From: GW2011-AR15 sp964512765
GTDB lineage: Archaea > Nanobdellota > Nanobdellia > Woesearchaeales > GW2011-AR15
Reading direction: 5' to 3'
NCBI GenBank assembly: GCA_964512765.1
Contig: CAZEKF010000032.1
Location: forward strand, 1-6,980
DNA length: 6,980 nt
Part shown: in pieces, positions 1 through 6,331 of the stretch
How positions within the stretch are numbered: the first letter of the stretch is position 1
Layout of the letters: each line of letters begins with the position of its first letter
Program-made: the position numbers and the translations under genes
Notes under the pieces: generated by a model
The model's database searches: none
What the model saw: only the letters and a program-made list of their open reading frames with translations
Told to the model about the DNA's origin: nothing

Positions 1-513
1 TATCACATCATTATCTTCATCACAACTATCGTCTGTACAAAATAATCCATCATCTACGTCTACTGGATCATGGTCAATCTCATCATTGTCCTCATCACAA
101 CTGTCATCTGTACAAAATAGACCATCATCAACTTCTGGTGCTGTACCATCTTGGCAATCTAAAACTGGGTCACAATATTCTGCACCATTACACCATAAAC
201 CATCGTCACATAAACCATCTACTGGATCGTGATCAATCTCATCATTATCTTCGTCACAAACATCAACTGTACATGACACTCCATCATCTACATCTAAAGG
301 ATCGTGATCAATCTCATCATTGTCTTCGTCACAGCTGTCTACTGTACAAAACAAACCATCGTCCACATCTACTGGATCGTGATCAATCTCATCATTATCT
401 TCATCACATGTGTCTACTGTACAATATAAACCATCATCCACATCGACTGGTGTATGGACTACTTCATCATTATCTTCGTCACAACTATCATCAGTACAAA
501 ACAAACCGTCATC
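1..513 (-). repeat. 75-bp (25-aa) in-frame tandem repeat array with an 84-bp interruption
   Basis: Coding repeats inside the giant protein. Units beginning with codons for DDG(L/V) start at minus-strand positions 513, 438, 363 and 288, exactly 75 bp apart. After an interruption they resume at 129 and 54, again 75 bp apart. Each unit encodes two Cys in a CT.D.C pattern, then an acidic CDEDNDE(I/V) stretch and HDPVDV. The string ggatcgtgatcaatctcatc recurs at 224, 299 and 374. The array probably continues left of position 1. Confidence 0.9.
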
Positions 514-2460
514 TACTTCAGGCGCTGTACCATCTTGACAATCCAATTCTAAATCACAATATTCTGTTCCATCACACCATAAACCATTGTCACAAACACT
601 GTCATCTGTTACATGGTCACAACTATCTGTGTTTTCGTTACAACTATCTATTGTACATGCTACATTATCACTACAATCATGTGTTGTTCCTTGACAGATT
701 CCCTGTGTACAAACATCATCCAGTGTACAAAACAAACCGTCGTCACATGACGTACCATCATCTTTATTTCTTGTGCTTCCTGTGTCAACCCATTCAGTAC
801 TTATAATGTCAGAGTCGCATCCTTCTGCACCACATGAATAATCTACATAATCACGTTTTCTTTGCTCTTTTTCAGTACACTCGCTGTCAGAAACCCATTG
901 ATACTCCTCTGTTTCATTCCAACCGTCTTGCGAGTCACAGTCAAAAACATAATAATTACATTCACAACCACCGTCACAACTTCCAGCGCTGTAATAAACT
1001 TCACCTACACATTTATTTGCACAGTCGTTGTCTATTTCACATTCTGCATCACATTGATCAATATCACATGAGTGCGTATATTCATAACTACCTTGGCTAC
1101 ATGAGTTAATACCTGTACAAACACTATCATAACCTGCTGCGCTGTCCCATGTATAATCTACATTATCAGGATCATAGTCACAAGTACCAATTTCTGGCAT
1201 GTCATACGAGTCACAGTCACTGTCTTGTGTTTCATCGTATGTCTCTTGCGGATCATTATCATCTTCACAAGCACAACATCCGCCACAGTCACTTCCTGCC
1301 TGATCTACTTCATTATCTTTACAAAATATCTCTCCAGATTCACATGTTGTCATTCCTGCACATTCGCCTGAACCACATTCAACAGGATCGTAATCTTCGT
1401 CAACTTCACCGTCACAATCATTATCTATATTGTTACAAACAAAATCATCTGCTCCAGGATGTACATCTGGATCATTATCATCACAGTCAGTAGGTGCACA
1501 ATAACCGTCATTGTCTGCGTCATTACCTGCGTCAAACGGACAAATGTCACATACATCACCAATACCATCATCATCAGAATCTAACTGGTCAGTGTTTGAA
1601 ACATCTGGACAATTATCACAAGCGTCTCCTAATCCGTCACCGTCTGAATCTGCTTGGTCAGGGTTATAAACACTAATACAATTATCACATGTATTTCTAA
1701 TATCATCTGAATCAGCGTCATCTCCTAACGCAATCCAGACAGCTATTCTTTGAAACAATTCGTCAGCGTCGTCTGTCCAGTATTCAACTTCTTTATGACC
1801 AATATAAGCTGATCTAACTTGAGAAACTTCACTGTTTAATAATTCAGTACCTGGCTCAGCCAATGCAACAGTTGCACCGTTAGGAATGTTTAATTGTGAA
1901 TCTGTTCTTGCTAAGGTGTGTAAGCCAGGTGCTTTAACAAAACTCGGTAAGTACCAAATTGGAATGTTACTTCCTGCAGCGCCAGGATATTCATTATCTG
2001 TGTAAACAGTAATATACTGTGCAAATGGTGGGAACTCACTCATTATTATATGGCTCGAGTCTTGCCTTTCAATTTGAGGAAAACTGTTTGTTGAATAGGT
2101 GTTAACATAACTTGTCCAGTCCCAATCATCCATGTTCTGAGTATTCATGATAATAGCAGGGAATTCGTTAACTGGAAAATCTTCAGGATTTTCAAAATAA
2201 TTATCATTAAACACCATAAAGGCGTATTCTGACCAGTCAACGTCTGATATGTTAAAACTGCTTATTAACTCAGTTTCAAACCCTAATTCGTTGATAAGGT
2301 CTTCGATTATATAGTAATGGTTAGGCGAACTAGGCGGACATTCGTCATGAATAACATACGCAACTTTATTAGTTGGTAGACAAATGTCAAGTTCTGCACT
2401 AACTGCAAACACATTGATCAATAATAATACTCCAATTATAACTAAATTCAATTTTTTCAT
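1..2460 (-). CDS. Giant secreted Cys/Asp-rich protein, GATase1/ThuA-like N-domain plus TSP3, MopE-like and 25-aa repeats (3' end outside window)
   Basis: The minus frame from ATG 2460 is open for 820 codons and leaves the window without a stop. Residues 1-22 are a signal peptide (MKK, then a hydrophobic core ending near FAVSA). Residues 25-248 resemble a GATase1/ThuA-like Rossmann-type domain (KVAYVIHDE, DVDWSEYAFMVFND, and a closing LFQRIAVWIALGDD); this call is moderate. Residues 258-321 are thrombospondin type 3 calcium-binding repeats (DSDGDGLGDACDNCPD, DSDDDGIGDVCD). Residues 313-380 match the MopE-type metal-binding motif (DCDDNDPDVHPGA, then NNIDNDCDGEVDE). Residues 381-565 are Cys-rich and unassigned. 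From about 565 onward come Cys/Asp repeats, including 25-aa units around DDGLFCT..SCDEDNDE. The start overlaps the stop of the upstream 185-aa gene as ATGA, so the two are probably co-translated. The likely role is an extracellular calcium-stabilised adhesin or surface protein; no enzymatic residues could be assigned. The C-terminal anchor is unseen. Confidence 0.93.
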   Translation of the reverse strand, partial: MKKLNLVIIGVLLLINVFAVSAELDICLPTNKVAYVIHDECPPSSPNHYYIIEDLINELGFETELISSFNISDVDWSEYAFMVFNDNYFENPEDFPVNEFPAIIMNTQNMDDWDWTSYVNTYSTNSFPQIERQDSSHIIMSEFPPFAQYITVYTDNEYPGAAGSNIPIWYLPSFVKAPGLHTLARTDSQLNIPNGATVALAEPGTELLNSEVSQVRSAYIGHKEVEYWTDDADELFQRIAVWIALGDDADSDDIRNTCDNCISVYNPDQADSDGDGLGDACDNCPDVSNTDQLDSDDDGIGDVCDICPFDAGNDADNDGYCAPTDCDDNDPDVHPGADDFVCNNIDNDCDGEVDEDYDPVECGSGECAGMTTCESGEIFCKDNEVDQAGSDCGGCCACEDDNDPQETYDETQDSDCDSYDMPEIGTCDYDPDNVDYTWDSAAGYDSVCTGINSCSQGSYEYTHSCDIDQCDAECEIDNDCANKCVGEVYYSAGSCDGGCECNYYVFDCDSQDGWNETEEYQWVSDSECTEKEQRKRDYVDYSCGAEGCDSDIISTEWVDTGSTRNKDDGTSCDDGLFCTLDDVCTQGICQGTTHDCSDNVACTIDSCNENTDSCDHVTDDSVCDNGLWCDGTEYCDLELDCQDGTAPEVDDGLFCTDDSCDEDNDEVVHTPVDVDDGLYCTVDTCDEDNDEIDHDPVDVDDGLFCTVDSCDEDNDEIDHDPLDVDDGVSCTVDVCDEDNDEIDHDPVDGLCDDGLWCNGAEYCDPVLDCQDGTAPEVDDGLFCTDDSCDEDNDEIDHDPVDVDDGLFCTDDSCDEDNDVI
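130..213 (-). repeat. 28-aa Cys-rich spacer module, copy 2
   Basis: This 84-bp block encodes a 28-residue segment with core GLWCNGAEYCD and CQDGTAPEV. It matches the block at 514-597 (GLWCDGTEYCD, CQDGTAPEV), displaced by exactly 384 bp (128 codons = 4 x 25 + 28). The array therefore has a higher-order period in which four short units are followed by one long module. Confidence 0.85.
514..597 (-). repeat. 28-aa Cys-rich spacer module, copy 1
   Basis: First copy (in protein order) of the long module described at 130-213. It contains four Cys and is followed directly by the 75-bp unit starting at 513. The CD.GLWC.G.EYCD pattern is known from extracellular Cys-rich repeat proteins of several bacterial groups. 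Confidence 0.85.
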
Positions 2461-3014
2461 TTTTTAACACCTTTCCTGAAGTGTAGATATATAATTACCC
2501 CGAATAATAAGACTAAGAACATAATGCCTAGAAAACTTGAATTACTTGTTTCTGTTAGTGGTTCAACAGTTTCTGTTGAATTATTTTTAAGAGAAGGATC
2601 TCTTGCTATTACTATAATTCTTGATGCAATGCCAACTGCTTGAGTAGAATTCTCACCTTCCATTGTAGAAACTGTTGGTAAGAAATCAATAAAGATTCTA
2701 CCATCGTATTTACCTGGCTGGTCAAAACTTAAATTAAACTTAGCATGTTTTTCCTCATCAGGTTCTAATAAAAATTTGTCATCAAAAAGAGTTGTATGAT
2801 TTTCTAAAACCTCATCAGGTTTTAGAGTTACATTAACACTAAAATTATTTGTGTTGATAATCTGGATTGATTTTTCAATAACTGTTGTTTCTCCTGAGGT
2901 CACGTTTGGATAAAGAATCATTCTTGCATTTCCAATTGTAACAACTGTTGCAGAAACTGTACTAATGAATAATATAATTATCAATAATATACTACTTAAC
3001 TTATGTTTAAACAT
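2457..3014 (-). CDS. Membrane-anchored exported protein, single beta-sandwich-like domain with many N-glycosylation sequons
   Basis: A 185-aa protein from ATG 3014 to TGA 2457-2459. Residues 1-22 form a signal peptide (hydrophobic core SSILLIIILFISTVSA). Residues 23-137 alternate hydrophobic and polar residues as expected of an Ig-like/CARDB-type beta sandwich; the family could not be named. Eight or nine N-X-S/T sequons are visible (N37, N57, N61, N72, N94, N122, N144/N145, N158). After a Thr/Ser/Glu-rich spacer, residues 161-178 form a membrane helix followed by a basic tail (HFRKGVKK), so the protein is probably anchored with its domain outside. The stop overlaps the next gene's start by ATGA, which suggests translational coupling and that the small protein is an accessory or partner of the giant Cys-rich protein. 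A G-rich Shine-Dalgarno (GGGGGTTGG, 3020-3028) sits five bases before the ATG. Confidence 0.9.
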   Translation of the reverse strand: MFKHKLSSILLIIILFISTVSATVVTIGNARMILYPNVTSGETTVIEKSIQIINTNNFSVNVTLKPDEVLENHTTLFDDKFLLEPDEEKHAKFNLSFDQPGKYDGRIFIDFLPTVSTMEGENSTQAVGIASRIIVIARDPSLKNNSTETVEPLTETSNSSFLGIMFLVLLFGVIIYLHFRKGVKK

Positions 3015-3039
3015 TCATGCCAACCCCCGTTGATCATTT

Positions 3040-3077
3040 GTAGCGTTATTTACTACTGAATAATACTCTTACGCTAC
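3040..3077 (-). promoter_or_regulatory. Candidate leader hairpin upstream of the 185-aa gene
   Basis: A perfect 7-bp inverted repeat GTAGCGT (3040-3046) / ACGCTAC (3071-3077) encloses 24 bases. It lies between the predicted transcription start (about 25 bp downstream of the TATA box, near 3080) and the Shine-Dalgarno at 3020-3028. It would therefore form at the extreme 5' end of the operon mRNA. The short stem and long loop make the call tentative. Confidence 0.3.
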
Positions 3078-3104
3078 TTATTAGTGATAAGAGATAGCAG
3101 TTTA

Positions 3105-3113
3105 TATTTAAAG
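3105..3113 (-). promoter_or_regulatory. Archaeal TATA box for the 185-aa/giant protein operon
   Basis: Read on the minus strand this is CTTTAAATA, preceded by a purine-rich BRE-like ACGAAAG and followed by TAAA. It lies 91 bp before the start codon, giving a predicted leader of roughly 65 nt. The CTTTAAATA core is identical to those before the 621-aa and 335-aa genes. Confidence 0.7.
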
Positions 3114-3152
3114 CTTTCGTTAGCTTATGTTATTATTAGAGGATAACTTTGT

Positions 3153-3192
3153 CTAAAAAAAGCAAAAAAAGCAAAAAATTAAGAAAAAAAAG
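3153..3192 (-). terminator. Oligo-T terminator after the 621-aa surface protein gene
   Basis: Directly after the TAA stop the minus strand reads a series of T runs (T8, T6, T7, T7) broken by C, AA and GC. No stable hairpin is visible. Stacked U-tracts like these are the usual intrinsic termination signal in archaea. Confidence 0.7.
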
Positions 3193-5058
3193 TTAATAAT
3201 TTTTGATCTTTTCAAACCAATAATACATCCCAACTAACAAACCAATTAAAACAGCTGTTCCCAAAAACACTTTATAATTTCTTTTTGGTTTTACACTATC
3301 TTCAGCTGTTACTGCGCCTGTAATTTCTTCAACACCTGTTTCTTGTTCTGTTTCATTTTGTTCGCTTCTTGCTGTTAATTCTTCTGTTACTTCTGTTGTT
3401 TCTTCTTGAACTTCTTCTTCAGTGTACCCATCTTCTGATTGAACTGTAACTGCAAAATTACTCATACCTGGTGAGATTGCTTTATAATTCACATAGCTAT
3501 TATACTCATCTAACATTATTGTTTCAAGTTCATTCCATTTATCATCTGCGAATCTTAACATTACAATTGATGCTGGGTCAATATCATTTTCTTCTAACCA
3601 GCTTGATTCTACTTTAAATCTTATCACTACTTCACCAGTTAAATCACTATCATCTATATTGTATTCGTCAATCTCCAGATAATGATAAACTTTTGTTCTA
3701 ACTTCTGGAAGATCACTTGGTTTCTGGTCAAGTTTTATAAATGTTAACTGAACATTTTCATTACTTGTTTTTGTTGTGAATTCCACACCAGTAAATCCAA
3801 CGCCTGTTTTCAATACTGTTATGTCATGCTCGCCAGTTTCAAGTGTTTGCCATGCATGCGATGTACTCTTGCCTCCTAATGCTAATGAAGGACCGCCGCC
3901 TGAAGGACCTCTTGATCCGCCGCCTGAACTACTGCTTGATGAAGATGAAGATCCGCCTCCGCTTGAACTACTTGATGAACTTCCACCACCACTACTAGAT
4001 GAGCTGCTGCTTGATGATGAGGATGAACTACTTGATGAAGAACTTCCGCCACCGCTACTTGAACTGCTGCTGCTTGATGAACTTGAACTGCTACTTGATG
4101 AACCACTATCATAAACACATTCTTGTGTTTTATTTGGCTTTTGTTCTGTTGTTCCACAAAGATTTGCATCTAAACATGTTCTTTCTTGCAAGTTACTTGA
4201 AAAACATGCGCTCCAATCTGTACATGCCCAGTTTTCCTGGCATACTTCAGGTGCAACAAATGTGTTATTAACTATTACAAAAACAACAGGTGAATCTGTT
4301 TCTTGATTTCCATCACTTAATTTAAAATAATATCCTAGAGATGTGTTAACTTCGTATGCAGATAAATCAATTACTTTTGAACATGTTTGTGAATCTCCTG
4401 AAGTACAACCTGTAAATGATGCTGTGTTATATTCTGTTTCATTGCCAGATTTATAATATGCTTCAATTGCATTAACATTAGATTCTGTGTAAGTTACACT
4501 AAAAGTGTCATTATTGACATAAGTACCATTAGCTGGTAAAGTTTCTGTTATAACTGGTGCTGTTGTATCAACTTTAAAATTTACTTCTTCATCAGAAACT
4601 CCTAATGCGTCTTGTTTTCTAACTGTTAACACATGATCCCCGTCTGCCATTCCTGACGCAGGTATCAATGCTGCTTCTTTTTGACAATTTGTACAAAAAG
4701 TTGTGAATGCTTCTGAATCAATTTTGTAACTAATAGAAGAAACGTCACTGCTTGCACTTACATTTAACAATACCCTGTCTGCATAATATACAGTACCATC
4801 AACTGGTGAGTGTATTGTCAAATATGTTGGCTGAATTGGATTACTACTTTCGCCACTACATTCACATGAACTGTCGTAACAATTTTGTGGCAATGATTGG
4901 TAACCTTCGTCTGTTGTACATAATTTACAGCAATCAAAGTTACATGTTAAACCGCCTGGCATTACTTCGTTTCTATTATAACACTGTAATTGATAACTAG
5001 AAACAAAACTTGCCAGTAGCACTATTAAAAATAAATATACTACTGATCTAATTTTCAT
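3193..5058 (-). CDS. Multidomain archaeal surface protein with Cys-rich N-module, Ig-like, TSP1-like, Ser/Gly stalk, PGF-pre-PGF domain and C-terminal membrane anchor
   Basis: A 621-aa protein. ATG 5058 is chosen over the TTG at 5076 because the Shine-Dalgarno (GAGGGGG, ending at 5065) lies between them, six bases before the ATG, and the signal peptide then begins at MKIRS. Layout: signal peptide 1-21; Cys-rich module 22-69 shared with the 335-aa neighbour; Ig-like domains about 79-164 and 166-266 (TTAPVITETLPANGTYV junction); TSP1-like 273-315 (W..C.DWSAC, RTC, LCGTT); Ser/Gly tract 318-382; PGF-pre-PGF domain about 400-540 (HAWQTL, TGVGFTGVEFTT, VESSWLEEN, ISPGMSNFAV); acidic Glu/Thr spacer; EITGAVT 578-584; membrane helix 595-614 with a Lys-containing tail. 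It is probably a cell-envelope stalk or adhesin displayed outside the cell. The classical PGF-CTERM sorting tail that often follows the PGF-pre-PGF domain is absent. It has its own promoter and terminator. Confidence 0.93.
   Translation of the reverse strand: MKIRSVVYLFLIVLLASFVSSYQLQCYNRNEVMPGGLTCNFDCCKLCTTDEGYQSLPQNCYDSSCECSGESSNPIQPTYLTIHSPVDGTVYYADRVLLNVSASSDVSSISYKIDSEAFTTFCTNCQKEAALIPASGMADGDHVLTVRKQDALGVSDEEVNFKVDTTAPVITETLPANGTYVNNDTFSVTYTESNVNAIEAYYKSGNETEYNTASFTGCTSGDSQTCSKVIDLSAYEVNTSLGYYFKLSDGNQETDSPVVFVIVNNTFVAPEVCQENWACTDWSACFSSNLQERTCLDANLCGTTEQKPNKTQECVYDSGSSSSSSSSSSSSSSSSGGGSSSSSSSSSSSSSSSSSSGGGSSSSSSSGGGSSSSSSSSSGGGSRGPSGGGPSLALGGKSTSHAWQTLETGEHDITVLKTGVGFTGVEFTTKTSNENVQLTFIKLDQKPSDLPEVRTKVYHYLEIDEYNIDDSDLTGEVVIRFKVESSWLEENDIDPASIVMLRFADDKWNELETIMLDEYNSYVNYKAISPGMSNFAVTVQSEDGYTEEEVQEETTEVTEELTARSEQNETEQETGVEEITGAVTAEDSVKPKRNYKVFLGTAVLIGLLVGMYYWFEKIKNY
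3913..4107 (-). repeat. Poly-Ser tract with GGG spacers (protein stalk/linker), residues 318-382
   Basis: Serine runs of 16, 18, 7 and 9 residues are each followed by three glycines. They separate the TSP1-like module from the PGF-pre-PGF domain. Serine codons are mixed (AGC, AGT, TCA, TCT, TCC), so this is not a simple trinucleotide repeat. Such tracts act as flexible, often glycosylated extracellular linkers. Confidence 0.92.
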
Positions 5059-5064
5059 CCTTAA

Positions 5065-5070
5065 CCCCCT
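5065..5070 (-). promoter_or_regulatory. Shine-Dalgarno that fixes the 621-aa start
   Basis: The minus strand reads AGGGGG, then six bases, then ATG at 5058. This site would lie inside the coding region if the upstream TTG at 5076 were the start, so the ATG is preferred. Confidence 0.65.
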
Positions 5071-5133
5071 CTTCAATGTTTTTTACTATTGTTAAGTAAA
5101 CAACTATTGTTACTGGAAAGAAGTAAACACGAA

Positions 5134-5142
5134 TATTTAAAG
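5134..5142 (-). promoter_or_regulatory. TATA box for the 621-aa surface protein gene
   Basis: The minus strand reads AATCTTTAAATA (core CTTTAAATA), 76 bp before the start codon. The extended 12-bp string is also found before the 335-aa gene. The predicted leader is about 50 nt. Confidence 0.7.
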
Positions 5143-5151
5143 ATTATGTTT

Positions 5152-5168
5152 TAAAAAAAATTAAAAAA
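5152..5168 (-). terminator. Oligo-T terminator after the 335-aa gene
   Basis: About a dozen bases after the TAA stop (5180-5182) the minus strand carries T6 and T8 runs separated by AA, without an evident hairpin. It abuts the next gene's TATA box at 5134-5142, so the two genes are likely separate units. Confidence 0.6.
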
Positions 5169-5179
5169 TTATTTCTTGT

Positions 5180-6187
5180 TTAAGCATACAACTCTTGGTT
5201 ATTGGTTGAGTATGGTTGTGTTGGTGTTTTTGTTAATGGTGTATCACAATCACTGCTTGATTTATAAATAAAATTATTGCTGTTTGTCTTAACAATAAAC
5301 TTGTCTCTGGAATATTTGATAATGTCATATCCATCAACAGTTTGTCCTATCACTACTGGATTCCTTGAAAAATAACTACGCTGTGATGCATAGTACTCAA
5401 AACAGTCAAGATTTCCATCATTGTCAAAGTCCAGTACAATTTCACTGGCTCTAGCACTGTAATCACTTACTACATTTGTCCTGTAAATAACTTCTTCATC
5501 AGGCACTTGTGCTAAAACACACTCATTATTAACACAATCATATCCTAGTTCACAGCTTGGATTATCATATTCGCATCCGTCTGGTGTTACTGCAACACAT
5601 GCATTATTCACACATTCAAATCCCTGGCTGCATGCTGGGTTATTATTAGCGCATCCGTCTGGTGTTTCTGGCGGAATTTCAACACATTCATTAAACACAC
5701 ACTCGTAACCTTCACTACATGCTGGGTTATCATACGCACATCCTGATAATGTTTCAGCAGGAGCATCTTCCAATACAGTTATTCTATTTAGTAATGATGC
5801 TAATGTTTCCTGGATTTCTGTTATAACAGCTTGCAATGATTCTAATAAAGTTTGCAATGTTGTGATTTCATCTTCATGTTCTAATACTTGAGTTTCTAAT
5901 GCTGCTACTCTTGTAGTTAATTCTTCATAATCTTCAGTGACAACAGGATCAGGATCTGGTTCAGGCGGAGTTATAATACCATCACATTCGCATGACGCAA
6001 CCTCATCACAGTTCTGCGGCAATGTTTGATAACCTTCATCTGTTAAACATACTTTACAACAATCATAGTTACAAACAACGTCTGCTGGCATAACCTCGCT
6101 CCTGTCATAGCATGCTTGTTGAAAACCTAAAACAGTGTTTAGACTAACTAATAATATTAGAAATACTATTAAATGTTTGAATTTCAT
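5180..6187 (-). CDS. Secreted Cys-rich coiled-coil protein with EF-hand-like calcium loop
   Basis: A 335-aa protein. ATG 6187 is preferred to the GTG at 6196, because that GTG lies inside the Shine-Dalgarno (GGGGTGG, 6193-6199). Signal peptide 1-21 (IVFLILLVSLNTVLG). Residues 22-69 are the same eight-Cys module as in the 621-aa protein (Cys 26, 39, 43, 44, 47, 60, 66, 68). A Pro/Asp linker is followed by a strongly heptadic coiled coil at 88-141, about eight heptads with Leu/Ile/Val at a and d and one His in the core. Three Cys repeats follow (start near 149, 178 and 204; GC..(D/N)NP.C..G(Y/F)(E/D)CV.N.CV). Residues 253-264 fit a canonical EF-hand loop (D253, D255, D257, N259, D261, E264). 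The C-terminal 70 residues are unassigned, with no membrane helix, so the product is likely secreted or held by partners. The coiled coil suggests an oligomer. No known family could be named for the whole protein. Confidence 0.92.
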   Translation of the reverse strand: MKFKHLIVFLILLVSLNTVLGFQQACYDRSEVMPADVVCNYDCCKVCLTDEGYQTLPQNCDEVASCECDGIITPPEPDPDPVVTEDYEELTTRVAALETQVLEHEDEITTLQTLLESLQAVITEIQETLASLLNRITVLEDAPAETLSGCAYDNPACSEGYECVFNECVEIPPETPDGCANNNPACSQGFECVNNACVAVTPDGCEYDNPSCELGYDCVNNECVLAQVPDEEVIYRTNVVSDYSARASEIVLDFDNDGNLDCFEYYASQRSYFSRNPVVIGQTVDGYDIIKYSRDKFIVKTNSNNFIYKSSSDCDTPLTKTPTQPYSTNNQELYA

Positions 6188-6192
6188 ATGAT

Positions 6193-6199
6193 CCACCCC
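6193..6199 (-). promoter_or_regulatory. Shine-Dalgarno that fixes the 335-aa start
   Basis: The minus strand reads GGGGTGG followed by ATC AT and the ATG at 6187 (five-base gap). The GGTGGATC context resembles the complement of an archaeal 16S tail. Position and match favour ATG 6187 over GTG 6196. Confidence 0.65.
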
Positions 6200-6254
6200 A
6201 AATAACCATTATAAAATAATGATTATTGTATACTATTATTAAATAGTATTAAGG

Positions 6255-6263
6255 TATTTAAAG
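6255..6263 (-). promoter_or_regulatory. TATA box for the 335-aa gene
   Basis: The minus strand reads AATCTTTAAATA with an A-rich upstream flank (CCAAAATC), 68 bp before the start codon. The 12-bp core is identical to the promoter of the 621-aa gene. Confidence 0.7.
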
Positions 6264-6285
6264 ATTTTGGTTAAACTGATGTTTG

Positions 6286-6292
6286 AAAAAAA
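6286..6292 (-). terminator. Possible T-tract terminator after the RHH gene
   Basis: A T7 run lies on the minus strand about 40 bp past the end of the ribbon-helix-helix reading frame. A weak bulged hairpin (AGACAT / ATGTGTC, about 6311-6330) precedes it at some distance. It would separate the regulator from the 335-aa gene promoter at 6255-6263. Confidence 0.35.
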
Positions 6293-6331
6293 GGTTTTAA
6301 AATAAGCTGGACACATTAGCCTTATGTCTTT

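Noticed and set aside
1..513. Regular 75-bp repeats considered as a CRISPR array
   Set aside because: The repeats are in frame, encode a continuous Cys/Asp-rich protein, and have no unique spacers of constant length between short conserved repeats.
138..1676. A series of plus-strand open frames rich in His, Leu and Tyr
   Set aside because: They lie opposite the open, motif-rich minus frame of the giant Cys/Asp protein; their His-rich composition is simply the complement of Asp/Cys codons.
3776..4271. Plus-strand Leu/Asp/Pro-rich frames and an alternative minus frame rich in Val/Gln/Ala/His over the Ser/Gly tract
   Set aside because: These are shadows of the repetitive Ser/Gly codons of the 621-aa protein; they have no start signals, no domains and no promoter.
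4752..5000. An 82-codon plus-strand frame
   Set aside because: It is antisense to the well-supported signal peptide and Cys module of the 621-aa protein, with no recognisable features.
5059..5076. Six-codon N-terminal extension of the 621-aa protein from a TTG
   Set aside because: The extension covers the Shine-Dalgarno, and the ATG at 5058 gives a normal signal peptide.
6188..6196. Three-codon N-terminal extension of the 335-aa protein from a GTG
   Set aside because: The GTG is part of the GGGGTGG Shine-Dalgarno; ATG 6187 is at the right spacing.
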